Notes: generated by a model from the sequence alone, not told the origin. A stretch of 64,000 nucleotides of DNA from Motiliproteus sp. MSK22-1 (GCF_001968815.1 NZ_MIEQ01000044.1:496001-560000); one strand, 5' to 3'. Shown: positions 36,985 to 47,206, counted from the first letter of the stretch. Translations and numbers: made by a program.

Positions 36985-37689
36985 CTATTCCGGTGGGTTT
37001 TGATTGCTTTGCAACCGGTATCCATGCTGATGAACTGTTTGAATTTCATAGCCGGTACCTGAGAGCATCAGAGCCTTCCTTAGACGACTGATATGCATAT
37101 CCACAGTACGAGTATTGACGTCTTGATTAACTCCCCATACTTCCGAAAGCAAACGATGCCGGGATAAAAGCTGGTTCTGGTGACGAAACAGGAAATCCGC
37201 CAGCCTGAAATCCTTTCCGGTCAACGATACGGGCTCTCCATCGCGAGTAATAATCAATTGCTGGTGATCTACGACAAATGGACCGTAGGTCTGCACCTCA
37301 GCTCTGGATTCCTCATCAACAATGGCGAAACGACGAATCAAAACATGAATACGGGAAACCAGCTCTTCGGGCTTAAGTGGCTTGACTATATAGTCATCCG
37401 CTCCATGGGCCAGAGCAAGTACAATTTCTTCCTCACAATCCGGTTCACTGATAAACAACAGAGGAATTCGCCGATCGTTATTAAGGACTCCAGCCTCTAT
37501 TTCTTCAAAGCAAGCAGCCGTTTGGCAGCGAAAATCCACCAACAATAAATCATACCCCTGCTGTCTGATACAGGCCATAAACTCAGGCAAATTTGAACAG
37601 CAGGTATAACGGTGACCCGCTTCTTCAAGCCAGTCCATCAACGACTCAGCCAGGACTCGCCCTGGTTCTAAGATAGCTATATGCAGCAC
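36985..37689 (-). CDS. Orphan OmpR/PhoB-type response regulator
   Basis: The GTG at 37689 is chosen because AAAGGAGA lies directly upstream; the longer frame from 37755 would contain that site. The 234-residue protein has a receiver domain (about 1-120) with phospho-acceptor Asp in LLLVDFR and Lys in VKPLKPEEL. The usual acidic pair is reduced to ILEPG. A winged-helix domain (about 130-230) follows with LTGKDFRLADFLF, SRHRLLSEVWG and TRTVDMHISRLRKAL. No sensor kinase gene is adjacent. It lies between the mevalonate operon and a pseudo-receiver-TPR gene, all on the minus strand. Its signal and targets are unknown. Confidence 0.9.
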   Translation of the reverse strand: MLHIAILEPGRVLAESLMDWLEEAGHRYTCCSNLPEFMACIRQQGYDLLLVDFRCQTAACFEEIEAGVLNNDRRIPLLFISEPDCEEEIVLALAHGADDYIVKPLKPEELVSRIHVLIRRFAIVDEESRAEVQTYGPFVVDHQQLIITRDGEPVSLTGKDFRLADFLFRHQNQLLSRHRLLSEVWGVNQDVNTRTVDMHISRLRKALMLSGTGYEIQTVHQHGYRLQSNQNPPE

Positions 37690-38214
37690 ACTATCTCCTT
37701 TAAATCTAACACCCCGCATCAACACGCTGATAAATATATCAGCTAGCAATAACAAGGCTGTAACAATACATCAACCCCATCCATACTTACGAAAAGCTAA
37801 GCATCAACTGTCTGGCAAAGCATCAGTTCATCCTTGAACTCCAATATCTATAATTTTTGACAGCTATAAACATAATCATTTACACACATAGATGCCCGTA
37901 AGCATAGAACAGGCGCCACCCCCAATCACATTCTTACAGAAACTATGACCCGTAGACAGCTGTATGGTTCGGTGAATTCACTATATCACACCCCACGGGC
38001 TGTGATGCCGTAAAAAACACTGATGACCGGCAAATATGATTGAAAATACGACTAAAGAGATTGAAAGGATTTAGCTATTAAGAGGCTTTACAGGGACAGG
38101 CACTGGCAATCATGTCGGTACCTGTAACAACGCATAGATAGCTGCAGATTCCAACAGCAGTTCTTAATTACCGGGTGACAACTCCGGCAATCATCAACTT
38201 TCCAGCGACCGGTA
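37690..38214. other. Intergenic region between the TPR-receiver and OmpR-type regulator genes
   Basis: About 525 bases with no convincing open frame. The right part follows the stop of the receiver-TPR gene and the left part should hold the promoter of the response regulator. I see no T-run hairpin, tRNA or repeat. An undetected small RNA cannot be excluded. Confidence 0.5.
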
Positions 38215-39792
38215 TTAACTGTTTTTAGAGATCAATTCAGCCCGTCGCTCACTAAGTACACGATATCGTTCCTGCTGCTTACTATTCAGCGCACCGATAC
38301 TCATTTTCAGCAGTCTGTCATTACAGAGTGACAACACTTCAGGAGCACGATCGGGCTCCTGACGGATAATTTCATGGGCCGCCTGCACCATGTTTAGTAA
38401 AATACTCGGGCTGTTATCCAAGGCATGCAGGGCTTTGTCAAAACAGCAGAAAGCTTCATAAAACTGTCCCTTACGGTACAGACCCATACCTTTCAGGTTA
38501 TTTTTCCCCCACTCTGTTTCGGTATACACCCTGCGATTAAATTCTGATTTGAATGCTTCAACCGTCTGGAGCATCGAAGTTCCTTCAACGCCCTCTATCA
38601 GATTGTCCAATTCTTCCGCCTGCTGATCTTGACTCAGAGTCTTATAGACTTCAAAAGCATGCTTAGCCGCTGAATTGGCGCGGGCAATATCTCCAGAACG
38701 TTTGTAGGTTTCGGAGGTCATTAAGCGCGATCTGAAACGGATGTGATCATCATCCAGGTATTCTTCAGCCACGTCTTCGAGTGTTCGAACGGCTTCTTGT
38801 TGAGCACTGGAAGACAGTTCACTGCCATCGCTGGTCAGACGGGTCTGCAGGCAACGGGCCAATCCAAAATAATTGTTCTGGTGCTGGTGACAGGAGTGCT
38901 TGGCATATTTGACGGCCTCTCTGAATGCTCCGATGGCCACTTCCCAGCTGCTGTTTTCACTGGCAACATTACCAAGGCCCGATTGAATCAATGGCGCCGT
39001 AGGCATCACTCTGGCGGCTTTCTCCAGAAGCTCCTGAGCATCCTTGTTTTTACCAACCCCCCGATAAACTTTCGATAACCAGTCGTAGGCTTCAATACTG
39101 ACCGGATTCGACTCCAGTACTCTATTAAAGTGGGCAAGAGCCTCTCCATAAAATCCCTGATTGAGATCACAGATTCCCATCCCCAGATATGACCAGTCCA
39201 AATTTCGGTCTTCAGCTACACGCCTAAAGTGCTTTCTGGCCTCATCGTAGTTTTTCATATCCAGCAGCAGACGGCCTTTAAGGCGATCAAGGTAAACTTC
39301 CAAAGAAGCATATTTGGCAATCAACTTACGGATCAGCAACAGCGCCTTTTCATAATCTCCTTGGTCAACCACCGATTCAACCGGATAAACCGCTCGCTTT
39401 AACTTAACCAGCTTTTCCATTCGTAGCCGCAGTTTTTCCGGATCAACGGGCTTGCTGATAAAACTGTCAGCAGCAAACTCTATAGAATCTTTAGGAAGGG
39501 ATTGCGTGGATTCCGAAGTGATTAGCAAAAATGCACTGGTAGCAGGTTTTAAGCCTTCTCTGACAGCCTCTTCAATGACCTGCAGACCTCCTTTTTCATT
39601 ATCTCCCAGCTTTGACTCAATAATGCAAAAGTCATAAGGGCGAATTCGAAGCATGTTAAGAGACATATTGGCGGAAGAGGCCACACTGATGTCTGTCGAC
39701 CCAAGGGAAGAGAATAACGCTCGCAAGGTGCCCAGCTCATCCAACTTCTTGGCTACGATTAAAACCGACTTACCAGCTAAAATTTCACTCAT
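38215..39792 (-). CDS. Pseudo-receiver domain protein with TPR repeats
   Basis: The 525-residue protein starts with a CheY-like fold (about 8-128). The expected phospho-acceptor Asp is Glu59 (YDFCIIESKLGD) and the acidic pair reads AKK in VLIVAKKLDEL; the conserved Lys remains (FISKPVDPEKL). It is therefore a pseudo-receiver, possibly locked in an active-like state. Residues about 150-520 are TPR-type helices (ALAHFNRVLESNPVSIEAYD). Similar receiver-TPR proteins occur in pseudomonads and related marine bacteria, with few known functions. The ORF ends far from the response regulator gene downstream and is preceded by the argG terminator, so it has its own promoter. Confidence 0.85.
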   Translation of the reverse strand: MSEILAGKSVLIVAKKLDELGTLRALFSSLGSTDISVASSANMSLNMLRIRPYDFCIIESKLGDNEKGGLQVIEEAVREGLKPATSAFLLITSESTQSLPKDSIEFAADSFISKPVDPEKLRLRMEKLVKLKRAVYPVESVVDQGDYEKALLLIRKLIAKYASLEVYLDRLKGRLLLDMKNYDEARKHFRRVAEDRNLDWSYLGMGICDLNQGFYGEALAHFNRVLESNPVSIEAYDWLSKVYRGVGKNKDAQELLEKAARVMPTAPLIQSGLGNVASENSSWEVAIGAFREAVKYAKHSCHQHQNNYFGLARCLQTRLTSDGSELSSSAQQEAVRTLEDVAEEYLDDDHIRFRSRLMTSETYKRSGDIARANSAAKHAFEVYKTLSQDQQAEELDNLIEGVEGTSMLQTVEAFKSEFNRRVYTETEWGKNNLKGMGLYRKGQFYEAFCCFDKALHALDNSPSILLNMVQAAHEIIRQEPDRAPEVLSLCNDRLLKMSIGALNSKQQERYRVLSERRAELISKNS

Positions 39793-39860
39793 TCTGATTT
39801 ACTTAGAGATCCTACCACTTATTTTGTACGAATTAAGGTCTCAACATACTGACAATAGAC

Positions 39861-39897
39861 AAAAAAAGCCCGGAGGTGAATGCCTCAGGGCTTTTTA
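39861..39897 (-). terminator. Rho-independent terminator of argG (bidirectional shape)
   Basis: On the minus strand AAAAAGCCC then GAGG / CCTC and GGGCTTTTTTT form a stem of about nine pairs with one mismatch, ending in a T-run. It lies 21 bases after the argG stop. The A-run on the other side makes it work in either direction. Confidence 0.88.
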
Positions 39898-39918
39898 TTT
39901 AAGCAGGCAATGAAAGTT

Positions 39919-41142
39919 TTAGTCTTCCAGGAGGTTACGCCCCTTGCCTGCAGCAATACGCATGCGTAGTGCGTTCAATTTAATGAATCCCGCCGCATCT
40001 TGCTGATCATAGGCACCAGCGTCGTCTTCAAAAGTGGCTATAGACTCATCAAACAAACTGTCATCTGAGCTACGCCCGACAACTTCAACGTTACCTTTGT
40101 ACAGTTTGACCCGCACTTTACCGTTAACGTTTCGCTGAGAGTAGTCAATCATTGTCTGAAGCATCTTGCGCTCTTCGGACCACCAGAAGCCATTGTAGAT
40201 AATTTTCGCATAGCGAGGCATCAACTCATCTTTCAGGTGAGCCACTTCACGATCCAGAGTAATGGATTCTATTGCACGGTGGGCACGAAGCATAATTGTG
40301 CCGCCGGGTGTTTCATAGCAACCGCGAGATTTCATTCCGACAAAGCGGTTTTCAACGATATCCAGACGACCAACACCATTGGCACCACCAATGCGGTTAA
40401 GCGTTTCCAAAACCGTAGCTGGCGACATTGCTTCGTCATTGATGGCTACGATATCACCCTTTACGTAGGTCAGATCCAAATAGGTTGCTTTGTCAGGAGC
40501 TGATTCGGCAGAAACACTCCAACGCCACATATCTTCTTCTGCCTCGGTCCAGGGATCTTCCAGCACACCACCTTCATAAGAGATATGCAGCAGGTTAGCG
40601 TCCATGGAGTAAGGAGATTTTTTACCTTTCTTAAAATCAACGGCAATATTGTGTTGCTCACAGTAAGCCATCAACTTATCTCGGGAATTCAGATCCCACT
40701 CTCTCCAGGGAGCAATCACCTTAACACCAGGCTTGAGTGCATATGCACCCAACTCAAAGCGAACCTGGTCGTTACCCTTTCCGGTAGCACCATGGGAAAT
40801 GGCATCAGCGTTAGTATCGTTAGCAATCTCGACTAAACGCTTTGCAATTAATGGCCGGGCAATGGAGGTTCCGAGCAAATACTCTCCTTCATAGATAGTA
40901 TTGGCACGGAACATTGGAAAGACGTAATCACGAACAAACTCTTCTCTCAGATCTTCGATGTAAATTTCCTTTACACCCAGCGCTTGAGCTTTCGCGCGTG
41001 CGGGCTCGACCTCTTCGCCTTGCCCTATATCTGCAGTAAAAGTAACCACTTCACAGTTATAGGTTTCCTGCAGCCACTTTACTATTACAGATGTATCCAG
41101 GCCTCCTGAATAAGCCAGAACAACCTTATTGATATCAGACAT
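39919..41142 (-). CDS. argG: Argininosuccinate synthase
   Basis: The 407-residue enzyme joins citrulline and aspartate using ATP, the seventh step of arginine synthesis. It shows the N-terminal ATP-binding segment [35 protein letters not shown] and [17 protein letters not shown], and its length is normal for the 400-residue type. The gene is monocistronic, with a terminator behind it and about 275 bases in front. In the Pseudomonas order it adjoins motY, as here. Arginine control by ArgR is expected, though I could not fix an ARG box. Confidence 0.97.
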   Translation of the reverse strand: MSDINKVVLAYSGGLDTSVIVKWLQETYNCEVVTFTADIGQGEEVEPARAKAQALGVKEIYIEDLREEFVRDYVFPMFRANTIYEGEYLLGTSIARPLIAKRLVEIANDTNADAISHGATGKGNDQVRFELGAYALKPGVKVIAPWREWDLNSRDKLMAYCEQHNIAVDFKKGKKSPYSMDANLLHISYEGGVLEDPWTEAEEDMWRWSVSAESAPDKATYLDLTYVKGDIVAINDEAMSPATVLETLNRIGGANGVGRLDIVENRFVGMKSRGCYETPGGTIMLRAHRAIESITLDREVAHLKDELMPRYAKIIYNGFWWSEERKMLQTMIDYSQRNVNGKVRVKLYKGNVEVVGRSSDDSLFDESIATFEDDAGAYDQQDAAGFIKLNALRMRIAAGKGRNLLED

Positions 41143-41326
41143 TCTATTCTCCGAAACAGGCTTTCACTGCATCAGCAGCATAAATAACACAGGCAGCCAT
41201 CAGTTAAATTGACGTTTACAGCGTCAACCCACTGTCGACTGCTCAAAAACAGGGATCGATAGCAACTCCGATCTAACAACCGATTACGATCATCGCTGGC
41301 AATAGTCATCACAGCGTAGCCGGGCG

Positions 41327-41332
41327 ATTATA
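41327..41332 (-). promoter_or_regulatory. Candidate -10 element of the argG promoter
   Basis: On the minus strand a perfect TATAAT preceded by CAGTG lies about 185 bases upstream of the argG start. A good -35 hexamer is not evident 17 bases further up (GCGATA). It is the best sigma-70 match in the region. Confidence 0.4.
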
Positions 41333-41417
41333 CACTGAAAAGCACCACTTATCGCTAGTAGAACATGGATGCTGACTAGAACATGAACGTTGAGCGGAGC
41401 AGAAACCTCAAAGGAAT

Positions 41418-42296
41418 TTAGTCGTTTCGCTCAAGCCGGATAGTTACTCGACGGTTGCGGGCACGATTAGCTTCACCGCGATTCTTGACGACAGGATATC
41501 GTTCACCGTGGTAGCGAGTAGTCATCATTTCCTCATCAACCCCGGCTTTGACCAAATAACGCATGACTTCTTCAGCTCGCTTTCTCGACAAATCCCGGTT
41601 AGCCAACCGGCGTCCGAAATTATCGGAATGACCGTCCACAAAGACTGCAGATACGTTTTTGTCTGTCTTAACATAAAGAGCGATAAGGTCTAAGCGTTTT
41701 TTGGTTGCATCAGAAAGGCGCCACTGGGCCGATGGAAACAAAACTGCTGATCGCGCTATCTGACGGTAGTTCACCGGCAGCAACCCAGCAACACAACCGA
41801 CATAACTGGAATAGGCCGACTGAAAATTCACTGAAGAAATAGCAACTTTTATCGGTTCTTCTGTACCATGCCAACGCGCATTGGTAAAAGCAGGACTCTG
41901 TCCCTTGTAAAGAGAAACCAGAATGTCATTGGCTAATTGCTGATCAACCTTAACCTGACTCTTAGGCTTATTTTTAATCTTGCCGATTTCCCGGGTGGAG
42001 TTACCGGGGAGCCACGAAGGGGACTCAGCCACAACCAGAGTTTCCCTTCCAAGAAGACTGGCCTGGGCGGAATCCAGCACGAATTGCAGGGACTCTCCTG
42101 CTTTACGCTCAAAAACAGCAGTTCCGAAATCAGGAATAGATTGACTCAATCGACACTCAAACTTGGAAGACTGCAACTGCCAGTCTGTTTGATCAATCGA
42201 TGCCCGAAAGGTTACAGCTGACGCTGATAACGAGAACAGCCCTGCCACAACGGTAAAAAACTGTAAAAGAAAAAAGGTGAATGCAGGTATCTTCAT
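41418..42296 (-). CDS. motY: Flagellar T-ring protein MotY (OmpA family)
   Basis: The ATG at 42296 gives 292 residues; a GTG three codons earlier is possible. A signal peptide (KIPAFTFFLLQFFTVVAGLF, cleavage near SASA) precedes a MotY-specific N-terminal domain (about 30-150; LQSSKFECRLSQSIPDFG). A C-terminal OmpA-like peptidoglycan-binding domain (about 180-290) follows, with VDGHSDNFGRRLANRDLSRK. MotY forms the periplasmic T-ring that recruits the PomA/PomB or MotAB stator in polar flagella of Vibrio and Pseudomonas. No other flagellar gene is in the window. The neighbours argG and pyrC match the Pseudomonas location of motY. Confidence 0.9.
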   Translation of the reverse strand: MKIPAFTFFLLQFFTVVAGLFSLSASAVTFRASIDQTDWQLQSSKFECRLSQSIPDFGTAVFERKAGESLQFVLDSAQASLLGRETLVVAESPSWLPGNSTREIGKIKNKPKSQVKVDQQLANDILVSLYKGQSPAFTNARWHGTEEPIKVAISSVNFQSAYSSYVGCVAGLLPVNYRQIARSAVLFPSAQWRLSDATKKRLDLIALYVKTDKNVSAVFVDGHSDNFGRRLANRDLSRKRAEEVMRYLVKAGVDEEMMTTRYHGERYPVVKNRGEANRARNRRVTIRLERND

Positions 42297-42312
42297 AGAC
42301 CACACAGAATAT

Positions 42313-42567
42313 CTAAAGAGGCAAGGTTAATGGGCGGCTTTCCAAATTCAAAGAGCCCTTAAACATTATCGCCCAATCAAGCTTGAACTTTAATCGCCGT
42401 TTCCCCCTGTAGCCCATTGATTCAAGCACTGATAGAATAGCGCCCAGAATAAAACAGAACGGCCGTTCATCAGCCTGACTCCAGAGAAAGGCAATATAAG
42501 GTCCCTGTAATTTTAATACACAATGAAGATGAAACACTGCATCGACCCGCAATGTTTCAGGTAACAA
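42313..42567 (-). CDS. Possible 84-residue protein upstream of motY
   Basis: This frame ends 16 bases before the motY ATG on the same strand and overlaps nothing. The translation begins near [20 protein letters not shown] and ends [13 protein letters not shown]. Codon choice looks like the neighbours. The start may be internal to the frame, and no clear ribosome site or family is recognised. It could be a small protein translated with motY, or chance open frame in the motY/pyrC promoter region. Confidence 0.35.
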   Translation of the reverse strand: MLPETLRVDAVFHLHCVLKLQGPYIAFLWSQADERPFCFILGAILSVLESMGYRGKRRLKFKLDWAIMFKGSLNLESRPLTLPL

Positions 42568-42650
42568 GACAATACTGTCGTAAAACTCTGATTATCGTAA
42601 AACCCAGCTATACAATCACGACAGCTAAAGTTTACGACCTAAGGATCATT

Positions 42651-43691
42651 ATGCAACGGCTACAAATCACCCGCCCTGATGATTGGCACGTCCATCTTCG
42701 TGACAATGAGGTTCTTAGCAATACGGTAGCTGATATGGCTCGCTATTTTGGGCGTGCGATTGTCATGCCGAATTTGGTGCCACCTGTTGTTAATACCAAG
42801 CAGGCCGAAGACTACAGACACAGAATCATGTCGGCAATGCCAACAGAAAGCCGCAGCTTCACGCCACTGATGACGCTCTATCTCACAGACGGCACCAGCC
42901 CGGAAGAGATAAAGGCCGCCAAGGCCAGCGGGATAGTTCATGCGGCCAAGCTTTACCCGGCAGGAGCGACAACCAATTCTGACTCAGGAGTGACCGCACT
43001 GGAAAACATCCATCCGGCTCTGGAGGCCATGCAAGAGATAGGCATGCCTCTATTAGTCCATGGAGAGGTTACAGATGCCGAGATCGATATTTTTGAACGG
43101 GAAAAACAGTTCATTGACCGCCATCTGATTAATCTGGCAGACAGATTCCCTGAATTAAAAATAGTAATGGAACACATTACTACCCGCGATGCTGCTGAGT
43201 TTGTGACCAATGGAAGCGATTATATCGCTGCTACAATTACGCCACAGCACTTACTCTATAATCGCAATGACATGCTGGTTGGCGGGATAAAGCCCCACCT
43301 CTACTGTCTGCCTATTCTAAAACGCAACACTCATCAGCAGGCTTTATTAGAAGCAGCAACCAGTGGCAATAAAAAGTTTTTTCTGGGTACCGACTCAGCC
43401 CCTCATGCTCAAAGCGCAAAGGAGGCAGCCTGTGGTTGCGCCGGATGTTATAGCGCCACCACGGCAATCGAACTCTATGCCGAAGCATTCGATATGATGC
43501 AAGCACTGGATAAATTAGAAGGCTTTGCCAGTTTCCATGGTCCTGACTTCTATGGACTTCCCCGGAATACAGAACAGATCACCCTGGAAAGAAAACAATG
43601 GACGCAGAAAAACACTCTGGCCTTTGGTGATCATAGAATAGTACCACTGCGAGCTGGCGAATCGATTCACTGGCAGGTCCTTCCAGAGTAA
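42651..43691 (+). CDS. pyrC: Dihydroorotase (type II, PyrC)
   Basis: The ATG at 42651 follows AAGGATC and gives 346 residues, the usual PyrC length; the frame is open further upstream but without conserved sequence. The zinc enzyme cyclises N-carbamoyl-aspartate in pyrimidine synthesis. Metal ligands are visible in [10 protein letters not shown], in [11 protein letters not shown] (the carbamylated Lys), in LLVHGEVT and in [10 protein letters not shown], with the catalytic Asp in FLGTDSAPH. The gene is divergent from motY and precedes rnt by 68 bases in the same direction. Confidence 0.96.
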   Translation: MQRLQITRPDDWHVHLRDNEVLSNTVADMARYFGRAIVMPNLVPPVVNTKQAEDYRHRIMSAMPTESRSFTPLMTLYLTDGTSPEEIKAAKASGIVHAAKLYPAGATTNSDSGVTALENIHPALEAMQEIGMPLLVHGEVTDAEIDIFEREKQFIDRHLINLADRFPELKIVMEHITTRDAAEFVTNGSDYIAATITPQHLLYNRNDMLVGGIKPHLYCLPILKRNTHQQALLEAATSGNKKFFLGTDSAPHAQSAKEAACGCAGCYSATTAIELYAEAFDMMQALDKLEGFASFHGPDFYGLPRNTEQITLERKQWTQKNTLAFGDHRIVPLRAGESIHWQVLPE

Positions 43692-43759
43692 TCTGAATTG
43701 CCTGAGTGGTCCTCCTGGTGGTTAATAACCGTGATAAGTAACTGAACTAAGGAATTTCC

Positions 43760-44416
43760 GTGAGCTTTAAATCGCCCACCTTTGAGCCATTGATGGCTCA
43801 GCGTTTTCGCGGCTACCTGCCAGTCGTCATCGATGTTGAAACAGCGGGCTTTAATGCTGACACAGACGCACTGCTTGAAATTGCTGCCGTTATTCTGGAT
43901 ATGGATGAAGAAGGGATGCTAATCCCCGAGCAAGCGATTTCCCGGAATGTTGAACCTTTTGAAGGAGCCAACCTTGAAAAGGCAGCATTGGAATTTACGG
44001 GTATCGATCCCTACTCCCCTCTTCGGGGCGCAATCGCTGAAAAAGACGCTCTCGAAGCCATTTTCAAGCCGATTCGCAAAGCGGTAAAAGCCAGCGGTTG
44101 CAAGCGAGCCATTCTGGTTGGGCACAACGCCTCTTTTGATCTTGGCTTCGTTAATGCTGCAGTGGAACGCTGTAATATTAAGCGTAATCCGTTCCACCCC
44201 TTTTCCAGCTTTGACACCGCCACTTTAGCCGGATTAGCCTTTGGCCAGACGGTATTAGCCAGGGCTTGCGATGTTGCGGGCATTGATTTTGACAATAAAG
44301 AAGCCCATTCCGCCCAATACGACACGGAAAAAACCGCGGAGCTATTCAGCCTGATTGTCAATCGATGGAAAGAACTGGGAGGCTGGGACATGGTGCTTCG
44401 CACCCAAGAACCCTAA
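43760..44416 (+). CDS. rnt: Ribonuclease T
   Basis: The 218-residue DEDD-family 3'-5' exoribonuclease trims the 3' ends of tRNA and other stable RNAs. Motifs are [20 protein letters not shown] (ExoI), [12 protein letters not shown] (ExoII) and [14 protein letters not shown] (ExoIII). Translation starts at a GTG at 43760 with AAGGAA upstream; the next ATG is 11 codons in and would trim conserved sequence. It follows pyrC as in Pseudomonas. It converges with the peroxiredoxin gene over a bidirectional terminator. Confidence 0.95.
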   Translation: MSFKSPTFEPLMAQRFRGYLPVVIDVETAGFNADTDALLEIAAVILDMDEEGMLIPEQAISRNVEPFEGANLEKAALEFTGIDPYSPLRGAIAEKDALEAIFKPIRKAVKASGCKRAILVGHNASFDLGFVNAAVERCNIKRNPFHPFSSFDTATLAGLAFGQTVLARACDVAGIDFDNKEAHSAQYDTEKTAELFSLIVNRWKELGGWDMVLRTQEP

Positions 44417-44532
44417 AAGCTGATAAGAAAAATCTTCTCCTGGACTCCGGTGGACGGAGCAACGCCGGTGACATCCCCCACGCTGGCTGCTCTGGACTTT
44501 TATCCTTCGCTGAACGGCAGGCTCATACACAC

Positions 44533-44556
44533 AAAAGCCCGCTGATGCGGGCTTTT
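44533..44556. terminator. Bidirectional terminator between rnt and the peroxiredoxin gene
   Basis: A perfect 10-bp stem AAAAGCCCGC / GCGGGCTTTT with loop TGAT lies between the convergent genes. Its A- and T-runs let it serve both. Confidence 0.9.
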
Positions 44557-44579
44557 CCAACTAAGCAAGGAGCCTAATT

Positions 44580-45182
44580 TTAAAGATTGTCAGCGTTATC
44601 AGAAAGGTAAGCAGCAACACCTTCAGGGGAAGCATTCATACCCTTATCGCCTTTATTCCAGCCAGCAGGGCAGACTTCACCGTGCTCTTCATGGAATTGC
44701 AGCGCATCTACAAGACGCAACAGCTCGTCCATATTGCGACCCAGCGGAAGATCATTAACGATTTGAGAACGCACAAGGCCGTTCTTATCGATAATAAACG
44801 CACCACGGAACGCAACGCCACCAGCAGCCTCAACGTCATAAGACTTACAGATTGAGTGGCTGATATCAGCCGCCAAAGTGTACTTAACCGGCCCGATACC
44901 ACCCTCATTAACTGAAGTATTACGCCAAGCATTGTGAGTGAAGTGAGAATCGATGGAAACACCGATAACCTCAACACCACGAGCTTTAAACTCATCCATA
45001 CGGTGGTCCAGAGCAATCAGCTCTGAGGGGCACACAAAAGTAAAGTCCAGTGGGTAGAAAAATACCAGACCGTACTTACCGCTAATCGCTTCTTTCAGAT
45101 TAAAACTATCAACAATCTGTCCATCGCCCAGCACAGCTGGAACTGTAAAATCAGGTGCTTCCTGACCAACGAGTACGCCCAT
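44580..45182 (-). CDS. 2-Cys peroxiredoxin (AhpC/Prx1 type)
   Basis: The ATG at 45182 with GGAGAAG upstream gives 200 residues, the common length; the frame from 45197 would include the ribosome site. The enzyme reduces hydrogen peroxide and organic peroxides. The peroxidatic Cys lies in FTFVCPSELIAL and the resolving Cys in GEVCPAGWNKG, with VAFRGAFIIDKNG between. Sequence and place in the rnt-prx-grxD order match the Pseudomonas peroxiredoxin next to rnt. No AhpF-type reductase gene is adjacent, so a thioredoxin or glutaredoxin system probably recycles it. Confidence 0.94.
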   Translation of the reverse strand: MGVLVGQEAPDFTVPAVLGDGQIVDSFNLKEAISGKYGLVFFYPLDFTFVCPSELIALDHRMDEFKARGVEVIGVSIDSHFTHNAWRNTSVNEGGIGPVKYTLAADISHSICKSYDVEAAGGVAFRGAFIIDKNGLVRSQIVNDLPLGRNMDELLRLVDALQFHEEHGEVCPAGWNKGDKGMNASPEGVAAYLSDNADNL

Positions 45183-45372
45183 TTCAAGCTTCTCCATTTC
45201 AATTATGTATAGTATGAAGTATGACGCTGTGCCGCAGTACTATATATGCTCGACACAGTGACACACGATGCAACTTATATACAGCATAGCTTATATAAAA
45301 TATAACCTAAACCAGTCTTAGCAGCCTTTCAGCCGTTCACCCTAAGACTTTTGCACAGCACTGCTAACGGTC

Positions 45373-45702
45373 TTATTCAGATGTTGCCGCCGCAGCTTCC
45401 TTGATCAGAGTTTCCAGCTCACCAGACTGCGCCATCTCTACGATGATGTCACAGCCGCCAACCAACTCACCTTTCACCCAAAGCTGAGGAAATGTAGGCC
45501 AGTTTGCATATTTAGGCAGCTCTGCTCTGATCTCAGGATTCTCGAGAATATTAACAAATGCAAACTTTTCACCGCAGGCCATTATCGCCTGGGATGCCTG
45601 GGAAGAAAAACCACACTGGGGAAACTTAGGAGTCCCCTTCATGTAAAGCAGTATAGTGTTGCTTTCAATTTGGTCTTTAATTGTTTCGATAACAGTCGAC
45701 AT
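45373..45702 (-). CDS. grxD: Monothiol glutaredoxin, Grx4 family
   Basis: The ATG at 45702 with AGGTGAG upstream gives 109 residues, normal for GrxD; the longer frame to 45822 is unconserved. The active site is CGFS (FPQCGFSSQASQAI) and the glutathione and iron-sulfur binding segments WPTFPQLWVKGELVGGCDI are intact. Monothiol glutaredoxins of this type carry and transfer 2Fe-2S clusters. It is divergent from argD and separated from the peroxiredoxin gene by about 190 bases on the same strand. Confidence 0.95.
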   Translation of the reverse strand: MSTVIETIKDQIESNTILLYMKGTPKFPQCGFSSQASQAIMACGEKFAFVNILENPEIRAELPKYANWPTFPQLWVKGELVGGCDIIVEMAQSGELETLIKEAAAATSE

Positions 45703-45909
45703 TTGCTCACCTACGCCTTTCAATATCAAATTTGGGCATTGCAACCTTTGACGCAAAGCCGCAAACCACCAATTATATACAAAACCTACCATTTTAGTCA
45801 GGTAAAAATTACCTTTTTCCAAGGCAATTATACTACCGCTTCAATCCTGGCCGTCTATACTCATCTTACGATGAGAGATTTTCAACTAATTTCCGACATA
45901 CAAGCTGGA

Positions 45910-45938
45910 TTGCGTCATCGGACAAGAATCGCTAGAAT
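45910..45938 (+). promoter_or_regulatory. Candidate sigma-70 promoter of argD
   Basis: TTGCGT at 45910-45915 and TAGAAT at 45933-45938 are separated by 17 bases. Transcription would start near 45945, only a few bases before the hairpin at 45949-45971 and about 50 bases before the argD ATG. Confidence 0.6.
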
Positions 45939-45948
45939 AAGCGCTTTT

Positions 45949-45971
45949 AAGGCAGCACCAGCTGCCTTTTT
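45949..45971 (+). terminator. Terminator-like hairpin in the argD leader
   Basis: AAGGCAGC / GCTGCCTT with loop ACCA is followed by a run of five T residues, a classical terminator shape. The gene on its left, grxD, points the other way, so it does not end any visible plus-strand gene. It lies just after the predicted argD start site and could act as an attenuator or a 5' stabilising hairpin. Confidence 0.6.
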
Positions 45972-45994
45972 GCGTTATAAGGGAGACAGGTTCT

Positions 45995-47206
45995 ATGGCT
46001 TCACCGCCTTTGATGAACACCTACGCAAGACTTTCGGTTGCCTTTGAAAGAGGTGAAGGTTCCTGGCTGTACGACACTCAGGGCAACAAATTTCTTGACG
46101 CACTCAGCGGAATCGCAGTGTGCGGGCTAGGTCACGCACACCCCGCAGTAACCCAAGCAATTACCGAACAGGCAAGTCGCCTGCTGCACACCTCCAATCT
46201 TTACACCATACCTCTACAGGAGCAGCTGGCAACAAAGCTTTGCAAGCTCTCTCAGATGGAGTCCGTCTTCTTTGGAAACTCAGGTGCGGAAGCCAATGAA
46301 GCGGCAATAAAACTGGCTCGACTGTATGGGCACAATAAAGGTGTTGAGAATCCCTCCATCATTGTTATGGAACGATCTTTTCACGGACGCACCCTGGCGA
46401 CCTTGAGTGCAACAGGTAATCGAAAAGTTCATGCCGGGTTTGAACCCTTGGTGGGAGGTTTTGTTCGTGCACCCTTTGATGATGTTGAGGCTGTTCGTAC
46501 TATCGCTCAAAACAATCCTAATATCGTGGCTATTCTTGTCGAACCGATCCAGGGTGAAAGCGGTGTACGAACTCCAGCAGACAATTATCTAGCTGAACTT
46601 CGCAAAGTTTGTGATGAGCAACAATGGCTATTAATGCTTGATGAAGTTCAAACCGGGAACGGACGTACCGGAAGCTATTTCGCCTATCAGCAGACCGGAA
46701 TCCTTCCTGATGTTGTCACTACAGCCAAAGGGCTTGGTAATGGAGTCCCCATCGGCGCCTGCCTGGCAAGAGGAGTGGCAGCTGAAACGCTAAAACCAGG
46801 AAATCACGGATCAACATTTGGTGGCAACCCGCTTGCCTGTGCAGCAGCGCTTGCCGTTATCGATACCATCGAGAAAGAAAAACTCTGTCAGCGGGCAGCC
46901 GAGCTGGGTGCCCTGATGCGGGATGGGTTTCGAACAGAACTGGCTGGCGCAGACTACATCAGTGACATTCGAGGTCAGGGACTGATGATCGGTATTGAAC
47001 TTGATCGCCCCTGCAGCGAGCTGGTGGTCTTGGCAAAGGTAAAAGGGATCCTCATCAGCATTGCTGGTGAAGGTAATATTATTCGCCTGTTACCTCCTCT
47101 GACCCTAACCGACAGCGAAGCAAACCTTATCATCGGTGTTATTTCCAAGCTGATAAAAATTGTTGCTGCAGACGATCGCGACAGTCCTAGATCCCAGGGA
47201 TCGTAA
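45995..47206 (+). CDS. argD: Acetylornithine/succinyldiaminopimelate aminotransferase
   Basis: The 403-residue class III PLP enzyme makes N-acetylornithine in arginine synthesis and often serves lysine synthesis too. It has [30 protein letters not shown], the PLP lysine in [14 protein letters not shown] and [20 protein letters not shown] lies upstream of the ATG at 45995. argF follows 91 bases downstream in the same direction, matching a joint arginine unit. A catabolic AruC role is possible, as ArgD and AruC are hard to separate; the argF neighbour favours biosynthesis. Confidence 0.93.
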   Translation: MASPPLMNTYARLSVAFERGEGSWLYDTQGNKFLDALSGIAVCGLGHAHPAVTQAITEQASRLLHTSNLYTIPLQEQLATKLCKLSQMESVFFGNSGAEANEAAIKLARLYGHNKGVENPSIIVMERSFHGRTLATLSATGNRKVHAGFEPLVGGFVRAPFDDVEAVRTIAQNNPNIVAILVEPIQGESGVRTPADNYLAELRKVCDEQQWLLMLDEVQTGNGRTGSYFAYQQTGILPDVVTTAKGLGNGVPIGACLARGVAAETLKPGNHGSTFGGNPLACAAALAVIDTIEKEKLCQRAAELGALMRDGFRTELAGADYISDIRGQGLMIGIELDRPCSELVVLAKVKGILISIAGEGNIIRLLPPLTLTDSEANLIIGVISKLIKIVAADDRDSPRSQGS

